A stretch of 64,000 nucleotides of DNA, taken from JBQTIY01 sp052387675 (lineage in GTDB: Bacteria; Planctomycetota; B15-G4). Location of the stretch: NCBI GenBank assembly GCA_052387675.1, contig JBQTIY010000002.1:186001-250000 (forward strand), given 5' to 3'. Shown here piece by piece: positions 43,016 to 52,075 of this stretch; positions within the stretch are counted from its first letter, which is position 1; each line of letters starts with the position of its first letter. The position numbers were made by a program, and so were the translations under genes. The notes under the pieces are model-generated. The model was not told the origin of the DNA. It was given only the letters and a program-made list of their open reading frames with translations, and did no database searches.

Positions 43016-44976
43016 GCCACGAACCCGTCCGCCACCGCGACACGCTCATCACACCGATGAGCCTCGATCCTGACGCGGTCAACATTGTGCGCCGCCTCAA
43101 CGAAGCCGGGCTGGAGAGTTACTTCGTCGGCGGCTGCGTGCGCGACCTGCTGCTGGGCATGCTGCCGAAGGACTTCGACATCTCCACGGCCGCCCGGCCG
43201 CGGCAAATTCGCCGGCTGTTCCGCAACAGCCGCATCATCGGCCGCCGCTTCAAGCTGGCGCACATCCATTTTCACGGCGGCAAGATCATCGAAGTGGCCA
43301 CCTTCCGGAGCATGCCGGTTGGAGTGGGCGACGCGCCGCGCGGCGACGGCCAGCCTGCCGACGAGACCGAGCTGCCGCTGGACGAGCAGGACGGTCCCGG
43401 CGACTTTCCTGCCGACGAACCGCGTGACGCCGCACCGGACCGTGACGTGGATCTGCTCATCACGCGCGACAACGAGTTCGGCACGGCAGAAGAGGACGTG
43501 CTGCGGCGCGACTTCACCATCAATGCGCTGCTCTATGACGTGCGCTCCGGCGAGGTCATCGACTACGTGGGCGGCGTCGAGGACGTGCGCCAGCGCGTGC
43601 TGCGCACCATCGGCGATCCCTTCGTGCGCTTCGCCGAGGATCCCGTGCGCATGCTGCGCGCGGTCAAATTCATGAGCCGCCTGCAAATGACCGCCGCCCC
43701 GGAGGCGCAGGCCGCGCTCAGTTCGTCGGCGGACCTCATTCAGCGCAGCGCCCCGCCGCGCGTGCTGGAGGAGATCTACAAGCTGCTCTGCTGCGGACGA
43801 GCCTCCCGCGCCTTGCCCTTGCTCCTCGAGTTTCGGCTGCTGGAGCAGCTCCTCCCCGATCTCGCTCCCTATTGGTCCCAGCACGCCGAGGAACTCGCGG
43901 CCACCGGCGCCGCGCTCGACGCGATCGACCATGGACGGCGGCGGCTCTCAAACGCCGAACTGCTGGCCGTGCTGCACCGCCAGCCCTGGCGCGCACGCAT
44001 CGCTGAGACGCCCGATCAGGATCCGCTCATCGCCCTGAATGACCTCCTCGATCGCACGGCCCTGCGCATGAACATCCCGCGCCGGGACCAGGCCATTGTG
44101 CGGCAGCTCCTGCTCACCGAACTGCGGCTGGAGCAGCCGCGCCGCGGCCGACGCTTGCGACTGGGCGACTTCCTGCGCCGGCCGGCCACGCGCGAAGCCG
44201 TGCAGCTCCTCTATCTGTTCTCGCTGGCCGGCTGCGCTGACCCTGAAGTTCACGCGGACTGGGCTCAGCAATTGGCCGAGGCAGACTTCGACGGCGCTCC
44301 GCACTCGCACGATCCCCAGCGTGAGGGGGCGCAACGCCAGGCGCCCGAGGGCGAGCACTTCGGACCCGGCGATGCGGGCCGGCGGCGTCGCCGCCGCGGT
44401 GGCCGCCGACGCCGTGGTCGCCGCGGAGCTCCGCAGCACGACGAAATGCCGCAGGGTCCGATGCCCCAAGGCCCGCTACCCCAGGGTCGGCGCGCCGGCG
44501 CAAACGCCTCCGAAGACGGAGCACCGCCGCGCGAGGAGTGGTCACGCGACGAGGCGGGCGCGCCCCATGACGGCCGCGACTCGGCAGCTGGTCAGCCCGC
44601 TGCGGCTGCCGCCGGAGCGGACGGCGAGCCTGCAGTGCACGGCGACGGTCAGCGACAGGGAGGCCGCCGGCGTCGCGGCGGACGTCGTCGCCGTGGCCGG
44701 CGCGGCGGCCAGACTGACGTCGCGCGCGGCCCCGCCGGGCAGCAGCCTCGCGAGCAGCGCAGCCCGGGGCCGCGCCCAGAAGCGCCTCCCAACGAGGGTC
44801 CGCGCGAGAACGCCAACCGCAGCGCGGGCCGAGCCAACCGCCCCGATCGTCCTGACCGCCGCCCTGGTGCGCCGCCGCCCTCGCGCGAACGCCGTGACGC
44901 CGACAAGCCGCCAGCACCGGGCCGCGGACATCCCGAGCGGCACCCCGAAGACATCGAAGACATCTTCGACTGGTAG
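43012..44976 (+). CDS. pcnB: Poly(A) polymerase I-like (PcnB) with long Arg/Gly-rich tail
   Basis: 654 residues. PcnB hallmarks are ESYFVGGCVRDLLLGMLPKDFDIST (catalytic DxD at 54-56), RRLFRNSRIIGRRFKLAHI and RRDFTINALLYD. An acidic insert lies at about 100-145. After the helical RNA-binding part (to about 425) comes a disordered tail with two near-identical basic tracts of GRRRRRRGGRRRRGRRG type (about 457-472 and 551-565), separated by Pro/Gln/Asp-rich spacers. The protein ends with the acidic motif EDIEDIFDW. Poly(A) addition promotes RNA decay; the tail may bind RNA or the degradosome. It overlaps the BtpA gene by ATGA. Confidence 0.87.
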   Translation: MSHEPVRHRDTLITPMSLDPDAVNIVRRLNEAGLESYFVGGCVRDLLLGMLPKDFDISTAARPRQIRRLFRNSRIIGRRFKLAHIHFHGGKIIEVATFRSMPVGVGDAPRGDGQPADETELPLDEQDGPGDFPADEPRDAAPDRDVDLLITRDNEFGTAEEDVLRRDFTINALLYDVRSGEVIDYVGGVEDVRQRVLRTIGDPFVRFAEDPVRMLRAVKFMSRLQMTAAPEAQAALSSSADLIQRSAPPRVLEEIYKLLCCGRASRALPLLLEFRLLEQLLPDLAPYWSQHAEELAATGAALDAIDHGRRRLSNAELLAVLHRQPWRARIAETPDQDPLIALNDLLDRTALRMNIPRRDQAIVRQLLLTELRLEQPRRGRRLRLGDFLRRPATREAVQLLYLFSLAGCADPEVHADWAQQLAEADFDGAPHSHDPQREGAQRQAPEGEHFGPGDAGRRRRRRGGRRRRGRRGAPQHDEMPQGPMPQGPLPQGRRAGANASEDGAPPREEWSRDEAGAPHDGRDSAAGQPAAAAAGADGEPAVHGDGQRQGGRRRRGGRRRRGRRGGQTDVARGPAGQQPREQRSPGPRPEAPPNEGPRENANRSAGRANRPDRPDRRPGAPPPSRERRDADKPPAPGRGHPERHPEDIEDIFDW

Positions 44977-44988
44977 CTGCGCTGCGCG

Positions 44989-45753
44989 CTAGTGCGGGTT
45001 GAAGGCCGCACCGTCGGCGCGGCGGCACTCCTGGCAACGCAGCGCCTGCAATCCATAGACCACGGCCTGTTCGCTGCTGCCGCTGACTTCAAAGCGCTCG
45101 CCTTCACCGAGCACAGCGACTTCATCGCGATTGTCCACGAGCAACACCGCAGGACCGCGGCGCAGTTCGACCGTGAGCCGCTCGCGCCCGTCCCAGCGCA
45201 GCGGCGCCAGAGCCTCTGTGCTGTTGTTGAAAGCCGCGCCGAAGCCCGCCGTGAAACTCTGCCGAGAAATGCTGCGGTAGTAACCGGTGCTGCCAAAGGG
45301 CGTGGCAAAGACCACGCCATCGCCCACGACTTCGCCCGTTTCCAAGCCAGCTCCAAACACTGAAAAGCGCACGGCCGTGGCCGGGCTCTCGTTGCGCATG
45401 ACGACATCATTGAGAGCCAATCGCCGCTGGCCGGCGCGCTGGAGTTCGAGCTTGGTCAAGCGCTCTGCCTGCAAGGTTCCGGCGGCGAAGGCCTCCAGGA
45501 CGGCGCGCACGCTGTGCTGTCTGCAGAGCCGCGCCCGCGAACCGATGCGGGCCGTGAGTTTGGGCAGGCCCGGGAAAAGCTGCTCGGCGCGCAGCAGCGT
45601 GCCGTCTCCGCCGTGGCAGAGGACGACGTCGGGCCGCTCCTCAACAAGCGTGAAGCCTGCGCTCTCGGCCGCCGAGCGCGCCACGCCGAGTTCGTCGCCG
45701 GCGAGCAGCAGCCGCACAGCCTCTGTGCGCCGCCCAGATCCAGCGGCGCTCAT
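44989..45753 (-). CDS. nadK: NAD kinase
   Basis: 254 residues. NAD kinase makes NADP. The CHGGDGTLLRA motif, LNDVVMRNESPATAVRFSVF, and GDGVVFATPFGSTGYYRSIS define the family. The C-terminal part is shorter and ends LRCQECRRADGAAFNPH, an unusual Cys-containing tail. The ATG overlaps the phosphodiesterase stop (ATGA). Convergent with the PcnB-type gene across a 12-nt gap. Confidence 0.87.
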   Translation of the reverse strand: MSAAGSGRRTEAVRLLLAGDELGVARSAAESAGFTLVEERPDVVLCHGGDGTLLRAEQLFPGLPKLTARIGSRARLCRQHSVRAVLEAFAAGTLQAERLTKLELQRAGQRRLALNDVVMRNESPATAVRFSVFGAGLETGEVVGDGVVFATPFGSTGYYRSISRQSFTAGFGAAFNNSTEALAPLRWDGRERLTVELRRGPAVLLVDNRDEVAVLGEGERFEVSGSSEQAVVYGLQALRCQECRRADGAAFNPH

Positions 45754-47135
45754 CGCACAAGCTCCCCACCCAGCAGCACGGTGCGCATCAGACCGTGCAC
45801 CGCCCGCAGGTCGGCCGAGGGCGCCGGCTGCGGTACGCCGCCGCTGCCGATGAGCAGGGGCCAGAGCGCCGGGTCCGCAGGCACGTGGCCGTGGCTGCCG
45901 CGAATTGGGGTTGGATCGAGCGGAATCACGTCGAGCAGGTTCCGGAAGCCGAGCCGCCGTGCCAGCAGGCGCCGCGCGATACGCAGCTTGGGCCAGGCCA
46001 GAGCGGGATCGAGGAGAAGTTCGGCAGGGTCATATCCGGGCTTGCGATGGATGTCCACGGTGCGCGCGAAGTCCGGCGCCCGCTCATCGTCCAGCCAATA
46101 GTTGTAGGCAAACCAGGCTTCCGGCCGGGCCTCGAGCACGATCTGCCCGGCGCGTGCATGGGCCAGCCCCGCCGCACGACGCGACTCACCCACCAGCACG
46201 CGCGCGACGCCGGGCAGCGCCGCCAGCCGCTCGGCGACGGGCGCAACGTCGCGCGGATCCTGCACGTAGACATGCGCCGCTTGATGATCGCAGACCGCGA
46301 AGGCGCGGCTCGCCCCGGCGTCGAGCGTCTCGCCCACGGAGGCCTGCCACAGGGCCGTGAGCCAGCCCGCCTCACGCAGGGCTCGGTTGGGATAGACCAC
46401 CTGGTGCACCGCTCCGATGCCGTACTCGGAGACGACGAGCACCTCTCGTCCCGTGGCCTTGGCCGCATCCACGAGGCGTCCGGCCTGCTCATCAACCTCC
46501 AGCGCGTGGGCGCGCGCCAGCGCCGAGCCGGGGCCCTCACGCTGGAGCACATAGTCCAGGTGCGGCAGGTAAACCAGGGCGAGGTCGGGATCGTCGCGCT
46601 CGAGCACGTCCAGCGCGCAGTCGGCAATCCAGCGCGTGGAGCGCACGTCGGCCGCCGGACCCCAGAAATGGAAGAGTGGAAAGGCCCCCAGTCGCTCCTC
46701 TAAGCGGGCTCGCAGGTCCGCGGGCTGGGTGTAAATGCCGGGCACCTTGCGCCCATCGGCGGGATACTCGGGGCGCGGAGTCACCGCCACGTCCGCCGAC
46801 GAGTACATGTTGAACCACCAGAAGAGCTGGGCCACGGTCAGCCCCGGGCGCTCGGCCCGCACGGCATCCCACACGACCGGCGCCTGGATGAGGGCATGGC
46901 TCTGCCGCCAGAAGAGCACTTCGGAGAGATCGTGGAAGTACCAGCCATTGCCGACGATGCCGTGCCGCTCGGGCAGTTCGCCGGTGAGCAGGCTGGCCTG
47001 CGCCGAGCACGTGACGGCCGGGAAGATCGGCCGCAGCGAGCGGCTCCAGCCGGCGGCCGCCAGCCCTTTGAGACGCGGGCCCAGCGTTTCGGAGGTCAGG
47101 CCCACGACGTCGAGGACCAGCAGGCGCGGCCGCAT
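45750..47135 (-). CDS. Alkaline-phosphatase-fold phosphodiesterase, EboF/NPP-like
   Basis: 461 residues. NPP-type metal enzyme: DVVGLT at the N-terminus (first Asp), the nucleophile Thr in FPAVTCSAQASLLTGELPE, YLPHLDYVLQ, VSEYGIG, and VCDHQAAHVYVQDP with HGHVPAD near the end. The run ERHGIVGNGWYFHD and LFWWFNMYSSADVAVTPRPEYPADGRK match EboF-type members of the ebo cluster, where EboC is a UbiA enzyme; the EboC-like gene here is 12 kb away at 32559. Substrate unknown. First gene of a pair with nadK. Confidence 0.82.
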   Translation of the reverse strand: MRPRLLVLDVVGLTSETLGPRLKGLAAAGWSRSLRPIFPAVTCSAQASLLTGELPERHGIVGNGWYFHDLSEVLFWRQSHALIQAPVVWDAVRAERPGLTVAQLFWWFNMYSSADVAVTPRPEYPADGRKVPGIYTQPADLRARLEERLGAFPLFHFWGPAADVRSTRWIADCALDVLERDDPDLALVYLPHLDYVLQREGPGSALARAHALEVDEQAGRLVDAAKATGREVLVVSEYGIGAVHQVVYPNRALREAGWLTALWQASVGETLDAGASRAFAVCDHQAAHVYVQDPRDVAPVAERLAALPGVARVLVGESRRAAGLAHARAGQIVLEARPEAWFAYNYWLDDERAPDFARTVDIHRKPGYDPAELLLDPALAWPKLRIARRLLARRLGFRNLLDVIPLDPTPIRGSHGHVPADPALWPLLIGSGGVPQPAPSADLRAVHGLMRTVLLGGELVR

Positions 47136-47215
47136 GCCTTGATCTTAACGACAGACGGCCTGCCTTCTCGCGTTGATCCCCTGGGCTGCGGGCGGAAAGA
47201 TGGCGAGCACACGGC

Positions 47216-48370
47216 ATGAGACATCACTTCCTGGACTGCTGCAAACGCGTTGACGCGACTCTGGGCCGCGCGCTGGGCAGCGCCGTGAGCCGCCGTCGCC
47301 GCACGCTGCACTCTGCGCCGCGCGACATCCTCGTGCTGCGCCTGTGGGGGCTCGGCAATCTGGCGCTCATGGCGCCGCTCTTCTGTTCGTGGCGTGGGCG
47401 CCGCGTGCGTCTGCTCACCCTGGCGCGCCACGCGGAGTTCCTGCGTCACCAGTTTCCCTGGCTTGAGCTGCTGCTGCTGCGCGAACCACCCGATCCGCGC
47501 GGCCTCTCCGACCTCGTCCGTGCGCTGCACTCTCTGCACAAGCAGCCGCCCGACGTCGTCATCGACGGCGAAGCCTTTCTGCGCTTGCCCGCGCTGGCTG
47601 TGCGCTGGGCCTGCGCTGCGCCGATCGTGGGCCTGGACACGCCGGGTCAGGCGCGCGGCCACTTGCTCGATGCCTCGGTGCCCTACGATCCCGCCCGGCA
47701 TGTGGCCGATGGCTTTGCGGCGCTGGCCCGCGCCGCGCGTCTGCCTTCCCCTAGCGGAGTGCCGGGCGGGCTCAGCGTGAGCGCCGCTGACCGCCGCCGC
47801 ATCGCTGCGGAGCTGCCGCCGGGCAGCGGTCCGCTCGTGGTGCTTCACCCTGGCAGCGGCGAGCACTTCCCCGGCCGGCGCTGGCCCGCCGCGCGCTTCG
47901 CAGCGCTCGCGGCCCGCCTTCAGTGCGAGGGGGCCCGCGTGGTGCTCACCGGCGTGATCGCTGAGCGGGCCCTCACGGCGCGCATTGCCGCAGAGGCCGG
48001 TGCGGCCACGCGCGATCTGGCCGGCCGGCTCGAATTGCCGCAGTTTCTCGCGCTGCTGGAGCGAGCCGCCGTCCTGGTGGCCAACGACACGGGGCCGGTG
48101 CATCTGGCCGATGCGCTGGGCACCGCTTGCGTGGCGCTCTACGGGCCCAATGCTCCGCAGCGCTGCGGACCGCGGCAGCCGGGTTCGCGAGCACTCTTCG
48201 CGCAACTGCCCTGCAGTCCCTGTCTCGATGATCGCACGATGAAGCGTTCGGCCTGCACGCAGCCGCGCTGCCTCGAAGCCCTCGAAGTCGACGAGGTGCT
48301 GCGCGCCTGCCGCGCGCTGCTGCCCCCGAGCACCGCTCCTCGGCCCCTGGTTCATGCGCTCGCCCATTGA
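47216..48370 (+). CDS. Glycosyltransferase family 9 (ADP-heptose:LPS heptosyltransferase-like)
   Basis: 384 residues. The GT9 pattern is clear in the second domain: VVLHPGSGEHFPGRRWP, VVLTGVIAERALT and the donor-binding NDTGPVHLADALGTACVALYGPNAP. GT9 enzymes add heptose to Kdo-lipid A. A Cys-rich tail is present (LPCSPCLDDRTMKRSACTQ), typical of GT9 C-termini. Its 3' end overlaps the radical SAM gene by 17 nt. Divergent from the EboF-like gene across an 80-nt gap that holds a weak TTGATC-17-AAAGAT. Confidence 0.84.
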   Translation: MRHHFLDCCKRVDATLGRALGSAVSRRRRTLHSAPRDILVLRLWGLGNLALMAPLFCSWRGRRVRLLTLARHAEFLRHQFPWLELLLLREPPDPRGLSDLVRALHSLHKQPPDVVIDGEAFLRLPALAVRWACAAPIVGLDTPGQARGHLLDASVPYDPARHVADGFAALARAARLPSPSGVPGGLSVSAADRRRIAAELPPGSGPLVVLHPGSGEHFPGRRWPAARFAALAARLQCEGARVVLTGVIAERALTARIAAEAGAATRDLAGRLELPQFLALLERAAVLVANDTGPVHLADALGTACVALYGPNAPQRCGPRQPGSRALFAQLPCSPCLDDRTMKRSACTQPRCLEALEVDEVLRACRALLPPSTAPRPLVHALAH

Positions 48371-49394
48371 ATCCACCCGCCGGCTGCTGGCCTTGCTGGC
48401 CGCCGTGCGGCGCGCTCGCCGCGCACCCTTCGATCCCTTCAAGCTCACCTGGATCGTCACGGAGCGCTGCTCACTGCACTGCCGCACCTGTCAGCTTTGG
48501 GCCGGCGAGCCGCACGCTGGCCCGGACCTCGCCACCGTGGCTCAGGTGGTGGCCGCCAACCCCCAGCTCACCTGGCTCAATCTCAGCGGCGGGGATCTTG
48601 TCGAGCGCCCCGATGCCCCGGCACTGCTCGCGCTCGTGGCCCGCGGCTTTCCGAATCTGGCGCTGCTGGACTTCCCCACGGCCGGGCAAGACACGGAGGG
48701 CACGCTGGCTGCACTGGAGCCGCTGCTCGACTCGCCCATCCCACGGCTCTTCGTGACAGTGAGCCTCGACGGACCGGACGAGCTGCATGACCGGCTGCGC
48801 GGACGGCGCGGTGCGGCAGCGGCCGCACGAACCACGCTGCGGCGGCTTCAGCGCATCCGGCGCCGCGGCCTGCGCGTGGTGGCCGGCCTGACGCTCTCGC
48901 GCTTCAATCTGCCGCGCACGCTGCAGGAGCTGCAGCCGGACGGCGTAGCGCTGCGCGACGTGCATCTCAACCTCGCGCACGAGTCCACTCACTACTACCG
49001 GACCCGGCAGCCGGTGGCTCCGCCCGCCGAGCCGGCCCTGGCCGTGATCCGTGCACTGCAGCGCAAACGCTGGTCGCTGTCGGCGCTGAACTTGATCGAG
49101 CGGCGCTATTGGTCGCTGGCCGCGCGGCACTTGGCCACCGGTGACTCCGGACAGGACTGCGGCGCCCTGCGCGCCAGCCTTTACCTCTCCTCCGACCTGA
49201 CTGTCTATCCCTGCACGATCTTCGACCGGCCGCTCGGCCGGCTCGCGGACGTGGGCTACGCGCTGCGGCGAGTACCGGAACTGCCCGGAGCAGCCGCAGC
49301 GCTGGGCTTGGTTGAGCGCCGCCAATGTCCGCGCTGCTGGTCGCCCTGCGAGGCCTTTCCCACGCTGCTCTTACATGCTGGCCGCAGCCGTTGA
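48354..49394 (+). CDS. Radical SAM protein with C-terminal cysteine cluster
   Basis: 346 residues. C39, C43 and C46 in TERCSLHCRTCQLW form the CxxxCxxC cluster. A C-terminal run of cysteines (DCGALRASLYLSS, TVYPCTIFD, RRQCPRCWSPCEAFP) suggests a SPASM/twitch-type auxiliary cluster. The N-terminus is basic and may be partly membrane-near. It is coupled to GT9 upstream (17-nt overlap) and to a membrane protein downstream, so it may modify a glycan or a carrier in the same pathway. Reaction unknown. Confidence 0.8.
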   Translation: MRSPIESTRRLLALLAAVRRARRAPFDPFKLTWIVTERCSLHCRTCQLWAGEPHAGPDLATVAQVVAANPQLTWLNLSGGDLVERPDAPALLALVARGFPNLALLDFPTAGQDTEGTLAALEPLLDSPIPRLFVTVSLDGPDELHDRLRGRRGAAAAARTTLRRLQRIRRRGLRVVAGLTLSRFNLPRTLQELQPDGVALRDVHLNLAHESTHYYRTRQPVAPPAEPALAVIRALQRKRWSLSALNLIERRYWSLAARHLATGDSGQDCGALRASLYLSSDLTVYPCTIFDRPLGRLADVGYALRRVPELPGAAAALGLVERRQCPRCWSPCEAFPTLLLHAGRSR

Positions 49395-51166
49395 GTCGCC
49401 TCGCGGCACTCTTCCTGCTGCTGGCAACGCTGCTGGCCCACGGCCTGGGACTGCGCAACGGCTTTGTCTACGACGATCACCGCTTCGTGGACGAGAACCC
49501 GGCCCTGCAGACGGCCACTCCGCTCGACTTCCTGCTCGATCCCGCCACGCAGACGCGCGACAGCGATCGCGACATCTATCGCCCGCTGCGGGCGCTCGGT
49601 CACGCCTGGGACTGGCGCCTGTGGCACGGCGAGCCCTTCGGCTTTCATCTGCATTCACTGCTCGTGCATCTCATGGCGGTGCTGCTCGGCTATCTGGTTC
49701 TGCGTCAACACCTTCGACAAGGTGCTGACGGCGCCGCTCTGCTCGGCGCGACTCTGCTCGCAGTGCACCCGCTGGGAGTGGAGGCCGTGGGTTGGATCAC
49801 CAGCCGTGGTGATCTCTACGCTCTGGCCTTCGGATTGGCAGCACTCTTGGCCGCTCTCGCTGCTGATCGTGAAGTTCCCGCAGCCTCACCGCGCTGGGCG
49901 CGCGCGGTCTGGCTGCTCGCTGCTGCCGTGCTGGCTTGCCTGGCACTGCTGGGCAAAGAGTCCGCCCTCTGGATCGCCGGCGCCGCGTGGCTGCATCGAC
50001 GCTCCCTGCGGCCATCCGACTCATCGGCGGGGGCGTGGTCTGCGGGCGTCATCGCGCTGTGCCTAGGACTTGCCTGCGGTGTCGGACTGCGACTCTGGGC
50101 TCTCGGAGCCCACAGCCCGATGCAGACTGCCCTCCATGGCGGGAGCTGGCTTGCGCAAACGGGCTGGGCGCTCTTCGGAACCGGACAGTCGCTGCTGCAT
50201 CTGCTCTGGCCCAGTGCTCTCTCGGTGGAGTACCCGCAGCAGGTCTGGGCTGGAGTCGGCTCCGGCTGGCGTCAGCCGCAGGCCTGGCTAGCCCTCGGCG
50301 TGGTCTTGCTGCCCTTCTGGCTGCGCCGCCGGCCCGCCGGCATGGTCTGGGCCTGGCTCCTGGGCTGGGTGCTCCTGGCCTATCTGCCGAGCAGCAGTCT
50401 CTTGGTGACTCTCCGCGGGCTGGTCAACGACCGCGCTCTCTATCCCTGCCTGCTCCCGCTGGGAGCCCTGTTGGGACTGAGCCTCGCCAAGTGGCCCGCT
50501 GCGGCGCGCAGTGCCGCACTGCTCGTCGCGGTGGCGTGCATTCCGCTGGCCGCCGAACGTCAGGCCGTGTTCCGTGACGACCGCAGCCTGTGGCTCGACG
50601 CTCTGAGCAAGGATCCGCGCTGCGTCGCTGCGCATGTGGGTCTCGCCGCCCTGGCGACCGATCGCGATGAAGAGCATGGCCATTTGCTGGCCGCAGTGCA
50701 GGCCGCGCCTGCTGAGACGCTGCTGCAGGGATTGTCCCTGGCACGGCTGGGCGACTTCGAACTTCGGCAAAGACATGCGCCGGAAACAGCCCTGCCCATG
50801 CTCACGCGGGCGCTCGAATTGCTGCGCCGGGAGCGCGAGCGCATCAGCCCAGGCCCCCATGAGGCCACGACCGCGGCCTCGCTGGCCGAGACCCTCGCGC
50901 TGCTCGGCCGCTACGACGAGGCGGAGTCGGTCCTGCAGATGGCCCTGTTAGAGCAACCCGCGCAACTCATGCTGCACATCAAGCGCGGAACTCTTGGGAT
51001 CCTACAGGCCCAGCGAGAAGCCGCTGAGACCGGCTGGCTGCGAGCGGCACAGGCCCTCGCCGCGGCACAGCGCCTGCAGCCTGAAGCACCCGAAGTGAAG
51101 GCCCTGGCCCAGGTGCTCGATCAGCGTCGACGCGCCGCCGGCCTCGCCCCACTCAGTTCGCCGTGA
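49391..51166 (+). CDS. Polytopic membrane protein with C-terminal TPR-like region, TMTC/GT-C-like
   Basis: About 591 residues. The N-terminus reads SRLAALFLLLATLLAHGLGLRNGFVYDDHRFVDENP and then DIYRPLRALGHAWDWRLWHG. This YDDxxxxxNP...YRP pattern is that of TMTC/GT-C O-mannosyltransferase-like proteins, with the catalytic Asp pair in the first loop. About 10 membrane segments follow, then soluble TPR-like helices (LAALATDRDEEHGHLLAAVQ, LLGRYDEAESVLQMALLEQP). The TTG at 49391 is preferred because it overlaps the radical SAM stop (TTGA); ATG 49325 is in frame but overlaps 70 nt. Confidence 0.75.
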   Translation: MSRLAALFLLLATLLAHGLGLRNGFVYDDHRFVDENPALQTATPLDFLLDPATQTRDSDRDIYRPLRALGHAWDWRLWHGEPFGFHLHSLLVHLMAVLLGYLVLRQHLRQGADGAALLGATLLAVHPLGVEAVGWITSRGDLYALAFGLAALLAALAADREVPAASPRWARAVWLLAAAVLACLALLGKESALWIAGAAWLHRRSLRPSDSSAGAWSAGVIALCLGLACGVGLRLWALGAHSPMQTALHGGSWLAQTGWALFGTGQSLLHLLWPSALSVEYPQQVWAGVGSGWRQPQAWLALGVVLLPFWLRRRPAGMVWAWLLGWVLLAYLPSSSLLVTLRGLVNDRALYPCLLPLGALLGLSLAKWPAAARSAALLVAVACIPLAAERQAVFRDDRSLWLDALSKDPRCVAAHVGLAALATDRDEEHGHLLAAVQAAPAETLLQGLSLARLGDFELRQRHAPETALPMLTRALELLRRERERISPGPHEATTAASLAETLALLGRYDEAESVLQMALLEQPAQLMLHIKRGTLGILQAQREAAETGWLRAAQALAAAQRLQPEAPEVKALAQVLDQRRRAAGLAPLSSP

Positions 51167-51206
51167 ACTGCGTCACGTGGCGCGGCACAGGGCCGCGGCC
51201 GAGGGC

Positions 51207-51887
51207 TTAACCGCCACCCGACTGCGGTGCCGCCGAGCCTTGCTTGCCGCCCTGCTTCTTGCCCTTGTCGCCGCCAGAATCTCCGGCCGGAGCCTGACCG
51301 CCGGAACCGTCGCCCGAGGAGGAACCCTCGCCCGAGGCACCGGCGCCGGACTCTGACTCCCCGCCGTCGCCGGACTTCTTCTTCTTGGGCAGATCGGTGA
51401 CACGCGGCGCACCAGCCTTGCCATCCTTGCCGCCCGAGAAACCGCCCTTGATCATCTTGTTGGCCAGCTTGGGCATCTTGTCTTTGGGTGCGAGCTTCGG
51501 CTTCACGTTGGCCATCGTTTCCGTGCGAATCATTTGAGCCGTCAGGTAGAGCGGCTCGCCGTTGCGCCCGATCCCGGGAATCAGCTCGGTGTGATAGAAG
51601 GTTTCGATCCCGTTCTCATCGATCAGCTTGTAGGTCGTCTCATTGACCTGCTCGCCGTCCCGCTTGATGCGCTCGATTTCGCGCTTGGCCGACTCCAGGT
51701 TGACTGCCTTGCGCTTGTCCTTGGGCGAGATCGCCGCGAAGCTGACGCGCTCGGTCGGAGCCTCTGCTGCAGGCAGCGAGGCGACTGCGCCGTCGGCGTC
51801 GTCAGGGCCAGCGAAAAAGGCAAAGCCGCCCACCAGCAGGGCGAGGCCGACGAGCACGAAGGCAGCGGTCAGGGTGGGGTTTTTCAC
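51207..51887 (-). CDS. Hypothetical membrane-anchored protein with Gly/Ser/Lys-rich tail
   Basis: 226 residues. An N-terminal membrane helix (about 8-27, AAFVLVGLALLVGGFAFFAG) is followed by a charged domain (FAAISPKDKRKAVNLESAKREIERI, TTYKLIDENGIETFYHTELI). The last 90 residues are low complexity (GGKDGKAGAPRV, then Gly/Ser/Asp/Lys). No family recognised. The GTG start at 51887 has GGAG 11 nt upstream. It is convergent with the TMTC-like gene and divergent from DUF1573. Confidence 0.68.
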   Translation of the reverse strand: MKNPTLTAAFVLVGLALLVGGFAFFAGPDDADGAVASLPAAEAPTERVSFAAISPKDKRKAVNLESAKREIERIKRDGEQVNETTYKLIDENGIETFYHTELIPGIGRNGEPLYLTAQMIRTETMANVKPKLAPKDKMPKLANKMIKGGFSGGKDGKAGAPRVTDLPKKKKSGDGGESESGAGASGEGSSSGDGSGGQAPAGDSGGDKGKKQGGKQGSAAPQSGGG

Positions 51888-52075
51888 GGAATTCTGCTCT
51901 CCTCAGGGACACGCCGGGAGTCGGGAGGCGTGTCGAGCTCAGGTTCGGGACTGCCATCTTACGCGGTTGGTGCCGTTGGTGGCAGGGCTCTTCCAAACTC
52001 TATGGATTGGCCACTCGTTGGTACGATGAACGCTATCGAGCGCTGGAAAGACAAAACTTGACGGAGACCTTAGGT

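Noticed and set aside
44390..44710. Arg-rich repeated DNA resembling a minisatellite or CRISPR-like array
   Set aside because: The two repeats are irregular, in frame, and encode RG-rich tracts of the PcnB tail.
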